Notes under the pieces: model-generated
What the model saw: only the letters and a program-made list of their open reading frames with translations
Told to the model about the DNA's origin: nothing
Database searches by the model: none
Assembly: GCF_000417875.1 (NCBI RefSeq)
Contig: NW_006920871.1
Span: 1,191,459-1,255,458 of the forward strand
Origin: Pseudozyma flocculosa PF-1
Lineage: Eukaryota > Basidiomycota > Ustilaginomycetes > Ustilaginales > Ustilaginaceae
DNA: 64,000 nucleotides
Direction: 5' to 3'
Position numbers and translations under genes: made by a program
Shown: one piece after another, positions 43,314 to 54,235 of the stretch
Layout: each line of letters opens with the position of its first letter
How positions within the stretch are numbered: position 1 is the first letter of the stretch

Positions 43314-44399
43314 GGATGGCCGGCGCCTCGGCTTGCTCTACAGCCGCTCGGCGAGGCGCGCGCCATCTCCTCTGTACTGCGCCCGAGCTTCGTCAGTCCC
43401 CATCGTGACGGCCAATCAGAAGCGCGCCCGCCCGTCCGACACCCTGATGTTCGATCTTCCTTCCCGCCGGCGCGGGCGCGGACGGCTACGATGGCGCCAG
43501 CCGCACCATACCTCTCCCTCTACCTCGCAATCAGAGGTGGGAGGTTCTGTAGCGGCCAAGTACGTGATGGTCTTGCGGCGTGTTCCTGGACGTCGGCGAT
43601 GCGCGACGCACGTGCCGGTGGCGCTCCTGCTGATTCGCTGCGCCGCCAGCTCCGGCCATCGCTCTCGAGGGAGGATGGTGGCCCACGAGTCGCAATCATG
43701 TCTTGAGCAAGGGCAAGTACGTGACGGCATGTCAAGCTGATGGCGCGAGTCACGAGTGCCATCGGACGCCGCAGGTCCTTGGACGAAAAGTGGCCTTTGG
43801 GCTCTGACACGACTGCAGTCTTACGAACAGAGATCACGCTCTCGTCGAGGCTCGGTGTGCAGCGGATGGTGGCCCGCTCGGGCGCAGAGGAAGCTCGCCC
43901 GGGGGCCCACGAGCTTTCGCGGCACTAGTGCTCTGCTCACGGTGCGAGGCAGCCGGTCGCGAAGCTGAACAGCCGTTGGTTGGCATCGCGCTCGTGCGGG
44001 CGTGACCGGCAATTTTGGAGCGCGGTCGATGTGGTGGCGAGTCACCTCGCCTTGCCCCCCTCCCGACTTTGCTGCCCTGCTCCCCGCGGGGCGTTCAGTA
44101 GAGCACCTTCGTCGGACCATCGACTCGTATCAGACAGAACGGCCACGAGGAGGGAGGGCAAAGGAGCCCCGGTACGCCCCGGCCACGCGAGGGCATCGGA
44201 ACGTGCTGGACACAACCCATTGGGGCCGTCCAAATCGCACCGTCCTACACCGTGTTCGGCCCACGTGGGGTCGTACGCAACGCGTTCAAGACGACAATGC
44301 GGCTCCGTACCCATTCGCAGGCAAAACGTATTTTCGGCGCACGCCGGGGCCATGTCTCGGCGAGAAGAGAGGCGCAGCCCGCCCGTTTGTGCAGGTTGG
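43314..44399. other. Intergenic, no gene seen
   Basis: Downstream of the first CFYM gene and left of the duplicated block. Frames are short and low-complexity. Confidence 0.5.
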
Positions 44400-45740
44400 C
44401 AGGCCCGAAGTACGTACGTACAGGCCGGTACGTATACGCGGGCGTGGCGGGCGGGCCTGGCCACGCAACCGCGCTCGCCCGCCCGACCGACCGCCCGCTG
44501 CACGACGGCGGATGAAGAAGAAGCTAAGGACCCGATCCCGGCCAGGGCCGTCGGCTGTCACGCTGTCGGCTCCGAGGCATTGCCCCAGCGCTGACTAAGC
44601 GGGCAGACCTCAATTAGGGGTCTCCCGAGCCCACCTCCGCATTTGGCAATCCAGCTTTCACACCACCATCTCCTAGAAGAGACGGGGTTACATACGTTGT
44701 GACATCGCCTCCCGGCGGCTGAGTCGCGCCCCGCCTCGAACGGTTCGGTTCGCGTTTCAGCTTTGGTCTGCGCCAACCGCGGGGAATAATCCGCGTCGTG
44801 GCCACCGCCACCGCCGCTGCCGTCACGACGACCGCCGCCTTCGTACCCTCTACATGCGATAGCCGCTGCCGCCATTGACATCGGCACTGTTTGCCCTCAA
44901 TCACAGTCACAATGGAAGGGCGGTCGACCCTGGTACGTACGAGGCAAACGGGCTTGGCTGCCTCGATTGTCAGTTCGCGCAAAGGTCGATGTTTCGGCCC
45001 CACACATCGGCGACGCTCCTTTGAACATACGTTGCTACGGCATCGCTTTGCAGCGATGATGAAGCCGCAGTCGCTGCAGATACCTGTCGGCCTGGAGCGA
45101 AGCTCGACCGGACTCTACAAGCCATGCTGCCCGGCTCCGATCCACCTTCGACAGACCGCCTCGCCTCGCAGGACAATACTGGCTCCTCGACCTAGACGTC
45201 AGCCACGGGGCACGGAGCGTCACCAATGGGCTCCCGCCATGCTCAAAGATAGTTTCACGGGCATGGCAACGTCAGTCGGCGCAGCCAACACGTCCCAACG
45301 ACACCTTGGCCCGGCGCCACGACAATGCTCGTGCGGAGCGCTTCAATGAGCGGTCGTCGCAGCGGCGAGGCCGTGCACCACCAGCACTGGGAGCGCCACC
45401 GGCCGTCAGGAACAGGGACGTGTGCGTTCGAGAAAGGTGGTACGTCCGACCAGGTCGACCTTACGATGCGACTGGCATGGCAAACGGCATGCCGTCACTC
45501 TTGGAGTCGTGGGCCGGCGGAGCAAAGCTGACCGCTGAGGTCGTCGATATGGACGCGATCACCCTGCAGCCGCAGAGAGGCTGTCGTTGTTGGTGCGGGC
45601 GCCGCCGTCGTTGCTGCGTACATGCCTCTGGCCGCCTTGATGATCCCAGCGAGATCTCGATGGTCTGAGTGGACAGTCGAAGCGCTCGCTGTCGACAGGT
45701 CCGGTGCTTTGCCATCGTCTTGACCTCGATCGTCGACGTC

Positions 45741-45746
45741 TATAAA
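45741..45746 (+). promoter_or_regulatory. TATA box for the 45898 gene
   Basis: GACGTCTATAAAGAG, 157 bp upstream of the ATG; the same 15-mer precedes the duplicate gene at 48923. Confidence 0.65.
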
Positions 45747-45897
45747 GAGAGGCGCTCTCAACCTTCTCCTCCCCTCGACATCCATCAGCCACCAAACCAC
45801 TCCGCAGCGCTATCCATCTCATCCCCACACGCTCCCCAGGAACACCTCGCCAGGCCCGTCTCGCCCAATCCACCCTACTCTCTCAAAAAACTCCAAG

Positions 45898-46648
45898 ATG
45901 AAGTTCTTCAGCGCCTCGAGCCTCGCCGTCGCCTTCGCCGTTGCCGGAATGGCCAACGCCGCCGCTATCCCCGCCCAGGCTGGCCAGGCCGACGGCAACG
46001 CCCTCGAGAGCCGCGCTGCGGCCGGCGCGGCTGCCAAGTTCATCTTCAAGGCCATCGGCAGCGCCGCTGTCGCCGAGTCCATCTCTGAGGCGTTCAAGAC
46101 CCTCGGCAGCATTGGCAAGTGGGACCAGGTACGTGTTGCGCGCGGTGGTTGCGATGGTCCACAAACAGACCCAAGGGAATTGTGGGCGCTGACGCCTTCG
46201 TCGCTGACGCTCGTCGCTGACACCTTCGTCGCTGCCGCCGCCGTGTGCTGTAGGCCCGCGAGACGTTCACCAAGAACACTGTCCAGGCGATGTGGGACAG
46301 GAGGCCGAGTCAGGCCCATGCCGCCGTGTGCTACAACATGGGCTACACCGTCTCGAACACCAACGAGATGACGCCCGCCACCAAGGTCGAGTTCTCTCTC
46401 GGCAGCCTTCACACCGAGTGAGTAGACGCCGCCGCCGTCATCGTCTCGGTCACGGGCATTGAGTCCATCGTGCTGACCATACCGCTCTACTTTGCACACC
46501 GGCACGCGACAGCTACGACTGCTTCTACATGTGGGGCCCCGACAACCACTTCAACTCGCAGGGCGACGGCGGCTACATCAACCTCGCCACCATCACCCAG
46601 GGCAACTGCTCGTTTGACGGCAAGACGAGCGACGTCTACTGCGCCTGA
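45898..46648 (+). CDS. Small secreted protein, CFYM family member 2
   Basis: Three exons (45898-46128, 46254-46417, 46513-46648) give 176 residues. The signal peptide is MKFFSASSLAVAFAVAGMAN followed by AAAIPAQA. Exon 1 then encodes a glycine/alanine-rich amphipathic helix region (AAAKFIFKAIGSAAVAES). Exon 2 starts ARETFTKNTVQAMWDRRP and contains AAVCYNMGY. Exon 3 holds DYDCFYMWGPDNHF, GDGGYINLATITQGNCSF and ends DVYCA. Exons 2 and 3 are exactly 164 and 136 nt, identical to the neighbour at 48923, and the proteins differ mainly in the region after the signal peptide. The gene lies in unit 1 of a tandem segmental duplication. Four cysteines in the C-terminal half could form two disulphides. 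Function is unknown. Confidence 0.88.
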
Positions 46649-47564
46649 GTCGGTCCATGTCCTTCCGGCCTCGGACGACCCGAGTCGTACGGGCCCACCT
46701 CGTAAGCTTGTGCGCAGCCGGTCTGGCGCAGGCGCCGGGTGCCGCTCGTCGGACGAGTCTCGACTCTGGCCACGACGCGCGACCCTGTTTGACTGCAGCG
46801 CCCTCTTCGATCTTTCTTGAATCTTCATGTTGTCTTCATCGCCCGTCCCTTCTGTCGCCTCTAACCAGCTTTGGGAATGTTCTCTGTGCCTTGCCTTTGG
46901 GTGATGTGAAGAGACACGAGCAGGCAGCGAGACCGGTACTCGGCGGAAAGAAGGGAGCGGAGCGGCTAGCTCCTGTCGGGCGTACGAGGGGCCGTACGTC
47001 CGGACCAGCCTTCTCTTGCGGACCCACTTGTGGCTGCACAGTACGCAACTGATTCGAGACGACGATGCGGGCGGCTCGTACTCGCAGGCGCAAATGTACC
47101 CCTGGCGTACGCCCGGGGTGGTGGGGGTGTTTCGGCGCCAAGGGAAGTGCAGTGCCCCTCTTGTCCAGCTTGGCAAGGCTCTAGGCACGTACGTATATAT
47201 GTTACTCGGCGTGGCCTGGCAGGCCAGGCAGGCCATTGCGGCCACGCGACGGCGGCTAAAGATGGAACCTAAGGTTCTAGACCGATCCCGGCCTGCCTGC
47301 CTGGCCTGGCCTGGCTTGATTTGGCCAGAGGCGTCTCGGCGGCTGAGTGGCGTCTTGGCGCCCGAACGGTTCGGTTCGGCAGCCAGTTTTTAATTAACAA
47401 GAAGTACGCGGCCCGAGGGGAGTCAGGGTCATGACCCTAACCCTAATCTTGATCGCATCCATCCGCCCCTTCGTACCGTTGTACGATAGCCGCCGTCACT
47501 GACATCCGCACTACCGTGCGCCCTCAGAGACAATCAATGCAAGGGCGGTCGATCTTGGTACGTA

Positions 47565-47919
47565 CAGTCAAAGCTCCCTATAGGGGCGAACTCTGTTTCT
47601 TCGAACAGATATGATGGGCTTGGTCGCTAGCGCCTTACTGAAAGTTTGCTCTTTGGCCAATAATACGCATTTTTAGCGGCCAAATGGACGCCCTCCTACC
47701 TCGTCAGATCATATGCTGGCTAGCAAAACAAGCACCAGTCCTGCTGCTGCTGGCCGACGAAACGAGGTCAGTTCTAAGAATCAGCATCAATTAGGATGCT
47801 TATAATTGAATGTGTCTGACAAGAGCAAATATCGGCGGAAGATTTCCTGTTTCTTCGAAAAGGTGTGCTAATGCAGAAGTGTGCTTATAGGGTGGCGCGC
47901 TTATAGACAGCTTTGACTG
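47565..47919. mobile_element. Tc1/mariner-type MITE (pogo/Fot-like), non-autonomous
   Basis: 355 bp, visibly AT-richer than its surroundings. The ends are perfect inverted repeats, CAGTCAAAGCT at the left and AGCTTTGACTG at the right; the match continues imperfectly to about 25 bp (CTATA, GCG shared). A TA dinucleotide flanks both sides (47563-47564 and 47920-47921), as expected for TA target-site duplication. The paralogous position in duplication unit 1 (TA at 44938-44939, within GGTACGTACGA) has a single TA and no insert, so the empty site is preserved. Subterminal CTATAG/CTTATAG motifs are repeated inside. There is no transposase frame, so it would depend on an autonomous relative elsewhere in the genome. 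Fot1-like elements begin similarly with AGTCAAG, which supports the superfamily call. Confidence 0.9.
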
Positions 47920-48660
47920 TACGATGCAAAAGGCTTGGCCGCCTGGATTGTCGTTCGGGCGGAAGTCGATGTCTGGGCCCTACACCTCGCCGACATTGCT
48001 ACGGCATCACTTTGTAGCGACGATGAAGCCGGAGCCGCCGCAGATACCTACTCTACGCACCTGTGCGCCTGGACCGACGCCCGACCGACCAACGCCTGGC
48101 ATGCTTCCCCGGCTTCGATACGACATCGACACATCTCCTCGCCGTGATGAAGAACGCCAGAACCTTTGATGGCTCCTCGAGAGGTACGTCAGCGGCGAGC
48201 CATGGGGCGTAACGGATCGGATTCCGACCAAGGCTCAGTAATACACACTTCCACGGGGGCGCGACACCGTCAGTTTGCGGAGATGACTTGTCCAAACGAC
48301 ATCTTGGCGCCGAACGCCACGACAACCTCGCGCAAAGAGCCTCTATGGACAGTCGTCGCAGGAGCGACGCCGTACGCCACGGGCTTCCGAAGTGCAAGCA
48401 AGCGTGAGCAACAGGAAAGTGTCGAGTTCGAGGAAGCTGGTACGTGACTTCGCCGACCCTACGGAACGACTGACATTGCAAACCAGCATGCCTTCACTGG
48501 CGAGCCAGGAGAACGAAGCTGGCCGCTGAGGTCCTCGATACGGTCGAGACCACTCTCCGGCCTCAGGGGCTGTCTTTGTCGGTGAGGGCGCCGTCGTCGT
48601 TGCTGCGCATTCGTCTCTGCTGCCTTCGCGTCGAGCTCTCCGTCGCAGCGCTTGCTGCTG

Positions 48661-48770
48661 GGCTCAGGTAGGTCGGATGTCTCGCCATCGGCATCCGTCG
48701 ATGCGCTTGCTGCTGGGCTCAGGTAGGTGGGGTGCCTCGCCATCGACATGACCTTGGTCGTCGACGTCTA
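48661..48770. repeat. 55-bp direct repeat upstream of the 48923 gene
   Basis: The block starting GGCTCAGGTAGGT occurs at 48661 and again at 48716, both followed by CTCGCCATCG. It ends just before the TATA box and is not duplicated upstream of the 45898 gene. Confidence 0.7.
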
Positions 48771-48774
48771 TAAA
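48769..48774 (+). promoter_or_regulatory. TATA box for the 48923 gene
   Basis: GACGTCTATAAAGAG, 154 bp upstream of the ATG, identical in sequence to that of the 45898 gene. Confidence 0.65.
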
Positions 48775-48922
48775 GAGGGCCGGTCTCAGCCACCAATCCC
48801 TCACCATCCATCAACCATCCAATCACTCCTCAGCGATCTCCAGCTCTCTCTTCCATACACGCTCCTCAGAAAACCTCGCAAGGCCCTCCTCGCCCAATCC
48901 ACCCAACTCTTCCAAGCCCAAG

Positions 48923-49778
48923 ATGAAGTTCTTCAGCGCCTCGAGCCTCGCCATCGCCTTCGCCGTCACCGGAATGGCCAACGCCGCCGCTGTCCCTGCC
49001 CAGGCCGACGGCAACACCCTGGTCGCTGCCCGGGCCGACGGCAACACCCTGGAGAACTTCGCCGCTATCCCTGACCAGGCCGACGACCACACCCTGGAGA
49101 GCCGCGCCGCGGGCGCCGTGGCCGGCGTGGCGGCCAAGTACATCATCAAGCAGGTCGGCAATGCCGCTGTCGCCGAGGCCATCGCTCAGGCGTTCAAGAC
49201 TCTCGGCGGCCTCGGCCAGTGGAACTCGGTAAGTGTTGCGTGCCGGGCGGTGAACGAGACGGCTATCAACAGAGCCAAGGGAGACACGAGCGCTGACAAT
49301 CCTGGTCGCTGCCGCCGCCGTTGCTGCCTCCGTGTGTTGCAGGCCCGCGAGAGGTTCACCAAGAACACCGTCGCGGCCATGTGGGCCAGGAGGCCCCGCA
49401 ACGCCCGCGCCGCCGTGTGCTACAACATGGCCTACCGTGTCTCCAGGCCCAGCCAGATGACGCCCGTCACCAGTGTTGAGTTCCGTCTTGGCAACCTTAA
49501 CACCGAGTGAGTAGCCGCCGTCGTCGCCGCCGTCGTCGCCGCCGTCGTCGCCGCCGTCGTCACCGCCCTCGTCTCGGGGCACGGATGTTGATTTCCTCGT
49601 GCTGACCATACCGCTCTGCTCTGCGGCCCGGGTCTATGACAGCTACGACTGCTTCTACATGTGGGGCCCCGACAACCACTTCAACTCGCAGGGCGACGGC
49701 GGCTACATCAACCTTGCCACCATCACCCAGGGCAACTGCTCGTTTGACAAAAAGACGAGCGACATCTACTGCGCCTGA
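48923..49778 (+). CDS. Small secreted protein, CFYM family member 3
   Basis: Three exons (48923-49228, 49343-49506, 49643-49778) give 201 residues. The signal peptide (MKFFSASSLAIAFAVTGMAN) is nearly identical to that of the 45898 gene. After it this copy has an expanded propeptide with imperfect repeats of [PA]-x-[QR]-ADGNTL and DQADDHTLE, which accounts for the extra 25 residues. The remainder matches its duplicate: ARERFTKNTVAAMWARRP, AAVCYNMAY, then DYDCFYMWGPDNHF and GDGGYINLA, ending DIYCA. Exon 2 and 3 lengths equal those of the duplicate. Intron 2 has gained a 12-bp GTCGTCGCCGCC-type array (49509-49563). The C-terminal domain is conserved while the N-terminal repeat drifts, suggesting selection on the C-terminal fold. 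Function is unknown. Confidence 0.88.
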
Positions 49779-51635
49779 TTCTCCGACACCGGAGTCTATC
49801 CACCATCCCTCCGACTTCGGTCGATCTCAGTCGTATGGGGGGCACCTTGGCGCTTGTGCAGCTGGTCTGTCGCGAGTGCCGGGCGCCGCTCGTCCGTCGA
49901 GCCTCTGGCTACGAAATGGTTCCGTTGGCTGCGTACCTTCTCAGATTGTTTCCCTTTGGTTTTTGGTTGTCGCCCGTCTCTTCTTCCGGACTCCACCGTA
50001 GCTTCGGAACGCTTCCTGTACCTCGCCCTCTAGACGTTTTTTGGGCAGCTCGACCGGGACGATCCCTTGACCGGCGAGCTTTTCAGAGTTCCGAAGCAAC
50101 GCCGTTCTTTTCTTCTACCCGCCCGCCCGTCTGCCGCGCGTCGGTCCGCCTTTGCTACGACTACCCATAAATTTGCTGGCAATCCCTGCCATAGCTGCGA
50201 CTTTCCGGTCCGGCTCAGTCAGTCGCGACTTCCAGCGCGCGGTGTTGCAGCTCGGTTGATCCAGAGTTGGCCTTCCTGCCGTTGGGGTGCGCCAACCAGT
50301 CTGGCCCGACTGTTTCTACCAACTGGGCCACGCAACGAGTGCCATCGGCCATTATTTCCAGCGCCCTCGGGCTGCCCTTGACACCTCTCCGACACTGCCG
50401 GAGCTCAAACCCCCAACTATCTTGGCTGGCGTTTGGTACGCCTGCTGGAGCGAGCAACCCAACCACGACATGCCTCGCCTCGAGAGGGTGGCGGCGATAC
50501 AACCTTCTCCTGCCCCTTTGTCGTCTTGTTGCCGTCACCTCCACCCTAGTTCTAGCCTCTTGCTTGGTCTGAATCGATCTCGTTCCCATCTGCGCACGCG
50601 CGGGCAGCGCTTGTCTGTCAACGTCTCTGCGCGGTCGGGCGCTGCCCTACGCTGCCATACCCTTGCCCGCCGCGCATCTTGCAAGCCAATGTGCCTGCCA
50701 GGCCGCCCCGAGGAGACGCGAGCAGGGAGCAAGACCGGTATTCGGAGTGAAGAAGACAGCGAAGCGGCTGGTCTCGGTCGGTCGTATCAAGGCCGTAGTT
50801 ACGTCCGGGTCAGCCTTTCTCTGGTGGCCATTTTTCCAACTTTCTTCCGGTGTCCCGCTGCGTCTTCGGGCTGCGGCATGCGTTGGCATCCGGAGCATGC
50901 ATGAATCCGTCCAAGGCCACGTGGCAACGACGTGGGGGCCGCGCGGGTCTTATTCGACGACATACGGTGCGCCAGTCATGACATCGATACGGCATCGTCA
51001 GGACCACGATACGATGTCGGGGCAAGCGGATCGATGCGGAACAAACTGAGCCCGCCTGATGAGGAGCGAGGTGGTCAGGGGAGGTGTCAAACGTTGATCC
51101 GTAGCGGGGGGCAGCACCACACCGACCGAGCGGGGAGCGGTGCGGATCTTTCCGTGCCGAATGACAGGCGCCGCGTCGGCGGGCGCGCAGGAGAGGTCCG
51201 CACTTCCGCACTTCCCTCCGCCCGCTGTCCGCTGCGGATCGATTTCCGAAGACTGCCGCCCGCCCGTCATCCTTCTTCCGCCATCCTTCTTCCACCCATA
51301 CCTCGGTGCCTCGTTCACACCCTCTCCTCCGCGTTCATACGCCCGCTCAGCCACGATCGATGGATACGGACGCTATGAGGCCGGGTAGGATGGAAGCGGC
51401 TACTGCCGCCTGCTGCCTGGTGCATCGGACCTCTTCGGAGGGACGGCGGGTCGACGTAGCGTCGAGACGCGGCCGCGAGGATATATACGCTCCTCGATCG
51501 TCTTGCCGTCATGTTCCTGGTCGATCCGCAACGCAGTAGCATCATCTGCCATCAGTCACCAGCCAGCAGCCAGTAACCAGCGTACTTGCAATCGCTCAGA
51601 CGCCCTTCACCGCCGCACCAGCATCGCACACGACC
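49779..51635. other. Intergenic, includes the end of duplication unit 2 and the GAPDH promoter
   Basis: No gene supported. A TATA-like ATATATAC at 51481-51488 lies about 150 bp upstream of the GAPDH-like gene. Confidence 0.5.
51481..51488 (+). promoter_or_regulatory. TATA box for the GAPDH-like gene
   Basis: GGATATATACGC, about 150 bp upstream of the ATG at 51636. Confidence 0.55.
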
Positions 51636-53009
51636 ATGACAGTCCGTCTCGGCATCAACGGATTCGGGCGCATCGGTACGTGATCATTCCTCCCTGTCTC
51701 CATGTCATGCCATGCCTCCCACGTCGTCCTCGCCCTCGTCCGCTGACGCACCACATCGCACCACCCTCGCTCCGCCTCGCCGCGTGCTGTTGCAGGTCGC
51801 TCGGCATTCCGCTCCTCGCTCGAGCGCACCGACGTCGACATCGTCGCCATCAACCATACGTGCGACGACGCCGCGTACCTCATCCACGCCCTCACCTACG
51901 ACACCACCCACGGCACATCAAAGTACGCCGGGTGCATGGACATCCTCGACGACGCCGACGAGCAAGGAAGACGGAAGCAGTACCTCGTCGTCTACTCGCC
52001 CTCCAGCGGCGCCGAGAGGACCGTGCTGGCCAAGGCGCTCCTGTTCAGCCAGAGGGACGCGACCAAGCTCGATTGGTCGGCGGCTCGCGTCGACATCGTC
52101 CTCGAGTGCACGGGAAAGCTGAAGACAAAGGAGGCCGCTTCTGCCCACCTCGCTCCCAAACCCACCACGGTGGCCGCCTCGACTGGCTCCGCTTCGACCG
52201 CAGTCACTTCACTATCGACGCCGATGCCGCCGCCGCCGCCGTCACCGCCGCGGTACGTCATCATCTCTGCGCCCTCGTCGGACGCGCGCACATTCGTGTA
52301 CGGCGTCAACCACGGCGATTTCGACGCCGACGCCGACCGCATCGTGAGCAACGCCAGCTGCACGACCAACGCGCTGGCGCCGCTGGTGCACATGCTGGAG
52401 CGCCTCTACGGCGTCGACCAGGGCATGATGTCGACGGTGCACGCCTCGACGGCGTCGCAAAAGGTGCTCGACGGCTTCAGCAGCAAGCGCACCGACTGGC
52501 GCTCCGGCCGCTGCGCCAGCGCCAACATCATACCCACCTCGACGGGCGCCGCCAAGGCCCTCTCCAAGGTGCTGCCCTGGACCGAGGGAAGGCTGCACGG
52601 CATCTCGATTCGCGTGCCCGTGTGCAACGTCAGCATGATTGACCTCACCGTCCAGCTGAGCCGCCCCTGCCCGTCCAAGGAGGAAATGATGCGCAACCTC
52701 GACCGCCTCGCCGCCTCCGACCCGGCCCTCGCCACCGTCTTCGCCAGCACCGACCTCGCCCTCGTCTCGTCCGACTTTATCGGTCGCCAGGAGAGCTGCA
52801 TCGCCGACGCCGACGCGTCGTGCCGCCTCGGCGACAACTGGTACAAGATCATCGCGTGGTACGACAACGAGACGGGCTACGCCACCCGCCTCCTCGACCT
52901 CGCACGCCACATGGACCTCAAGAGCAAGGCGGCGGCCGCCGTCGTGCCCGTCGCCTGCCAGGTCGCTCTGCCACCCTCGGCCGTGTCGCTCACCGCCGCG
53001 GCCATATAG
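51636..53009 (+). CDS. Divergent glyceraldehyde-3-phosphate dehydrogenase-like protein
   Basis: Two exons (51636-51675 and 51796-53009) give 417 residues, longer than the usual 335. The NAD-binding start is canonical (VRLGINGFGRIGR), and the catalytic cysteine is present at about residue 202 in SNASCTTNALAP, with the catalytic histidine in STVHASTASQK. The phosphate-binding STGAAKA is conserved. Departures from the family include a Pro-rich insertion (MPPPPPSPPR) before the catalytic part, a charged insertion near residue 70, PVCNVSMIDLT in place of PTPNVSVVDLT, and DNETGYA where DNEWGYS is usual. It therefore looks like an active but specialised paralogue rather than the glycolytic enzyme. 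Its 3' end converges on the glycerate-kinase-like gene 115 bp away. It may work in the neighbouring three-carbon pathway or be an inhibitor-resistant isoform; both are inference. Confidence 0.88.
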
Positions 53010-53124
53010 GTGGGCTGGCACGCTCCAGCCTCGTGCCTCGTACCTCGTATCGTTCTCGCTTTGCAATCATAGACTTGGTTCCCGTGTTCCATGTTGCCTG
53101 CCTGCCTGCCTGCAAGCGACGCCG

Positions 53125-54235
53125 CTAGAAGTCCTGGACGCCAGTCACCTGCCGCTGCACATCGAGCGAGATCTGCAACCCTCTGCCGGACCAGAGCTCG
53201 AGGTTGCGCTCGGTGCTCTGCCCCCAAAGCTCGTAGCCGGGCATGTACCTGCAGCAGGGCGCGAGGTCGAGGAGGAGGAGGAGGAGTCAGCATCGGATCG
53301 ACAGGGGGGAAGCGGTCAAAGGGAAGGGGCGGGACCTGACCACCGGACGCACCTCTGGATGAATGTCGTGACTTCTTGGTCGGTCATGCCCCTGCCGCCG
53401 TTGTGGGCCTTCATCTGGTGCTCGGCCTGGAGCCTCCAGCGGAAGACATTGTCGAGCGAGTCGGGCAGGATGCGGATCATGACGTCGATCTTGTCGTAGA
53501 ACTGGTGCTCGTAGCGCGCGAGGTGGCGGTTGATCTCGACGAGGTTGTCGTCCGAGTGTCGGAGAAAGTAGGGCGGCGGCGAGGAGGATGCTGCGACCTT
53601 GCTGCGACGGGCTGCGTCGACGTGAGCGAGCAGGTCATCCTGGTCGCGGGGTCGGAAGCCGAGGCACCACCCTTCCAGCAGCACGATGTCCTGGTTGGGC
53701 GGGATGGGTATCGTCTGTTTTGAGCGGTCTCCCTGGCCGTTGAAGAGGCTCTTGTCAAAGGTGGGAGCGTCGACTGGTTGGCCCTGTGCGAGCGATGCCA
53801 GGGTGCGTGCGAGGAGGTCGACGTCGTGGGTTCCCGGCTGGCCTCGCCCGTGGAGCAAGGGGTTGTTGGGGTTGTCGCGTGCGAGCGCGTCTAGCTCTGC
53901 GTGGGTGAGATAGAAGTCGTCGATGGAGAGTGCGGCGGTGCGGAGGCTGTGGGGCGGTGTGGCGAGGAGGTCGACGAGGTTGCGCGTGACTGTCGTCTTG
54001 CCTGGTGGAGGTGGTCCGAGGGTGAGCGGCGAAAAGGGGGAGGGGGTGGTCTCAGCTAGGGAGCTGATGGATGGTGGCGCAGGGCGAGGCGGCGGAGATG
54101 CTCACCTGAACCCTGCGGGCCCTGTAGGCCGACGATGAGGGGGGTGTGGATGCCGCGCTGGGCACGCTGCGAGTGGTGTCGGAGCAGGAAGGACTGGATG
54201 TGCTCTGCGGTGGATCGAGATGGTGATGGTGCCAT
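53125..54235 (-). CDS. P-loop kinase, Tda10 / D-glycerate 3-kinase-like
   Basis: Three exons (54235-54106, 54001-53353, 53248-53125) give 300 residues, the size of yeast Tda10 (YGR205W). Walker A is GLQGPQGSGKTT at residues 36-47, split by intron 1; LSIDDFYLTHAELDAL follows, then HGRGQPGTHDVDLL, a lid region with PTFDKSLFNGQGDR, Walker B-like DIVLLEGWCLGF and a C-terminal YMPGYELWG. Each of these is characteristic of the family that includes plant D-glycerate 3-kinase, which converts D-glycerate and ATP to 3-phosphoglycerate. The fungal members are less well studied. No targeting signal is visible, so it is probably cytosolic. It is divergent to the tartrate-dehydrogenase-like gene, sharing a 437-bp promoter region, which is why a glycerate substrate is attractive here. 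Confidence 0.87.

Larger units (their letters stand above)
44400..47030. repeat. Segmental duplication, unit 1 (contains the 45898 gene)
   Basis: Aligns by eye, in order, with 47185-50830. Shared landmarks include the GTACGTACGTA block (44411 / 47186), CGAACGGTTCGGTTCG (44736 / 47369), AAGGGCGGTCGA (44916 / 47541), the TATA box, the gene itself and a downstream GAGCAGG-x-AGC-x-AGACCGGTA-TCGG block (about 46918 / 50719). Boundaries are approximate. Confidence 0.75.
47185..50830. repeat. Segmental duplication, unit 2 (contains the 48923 gene and a MITE)
   Basis: Counterpart of 44400-47030. It is longer because of a 355-bp transposon insertion at 47565-47919, a 55-bp internal duplication near 48661-48770 and about 0.7 kb of unmatched sequence around 50000-50690. 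Boundaries are approximate. Confidence 0.72.

Noticed and set aside
47435..47446. Telomere-like CCCTAACCCTAA
   Set aside because: Only two repeat units inside a duplicated block, far from any end; chance occurrence is likely.
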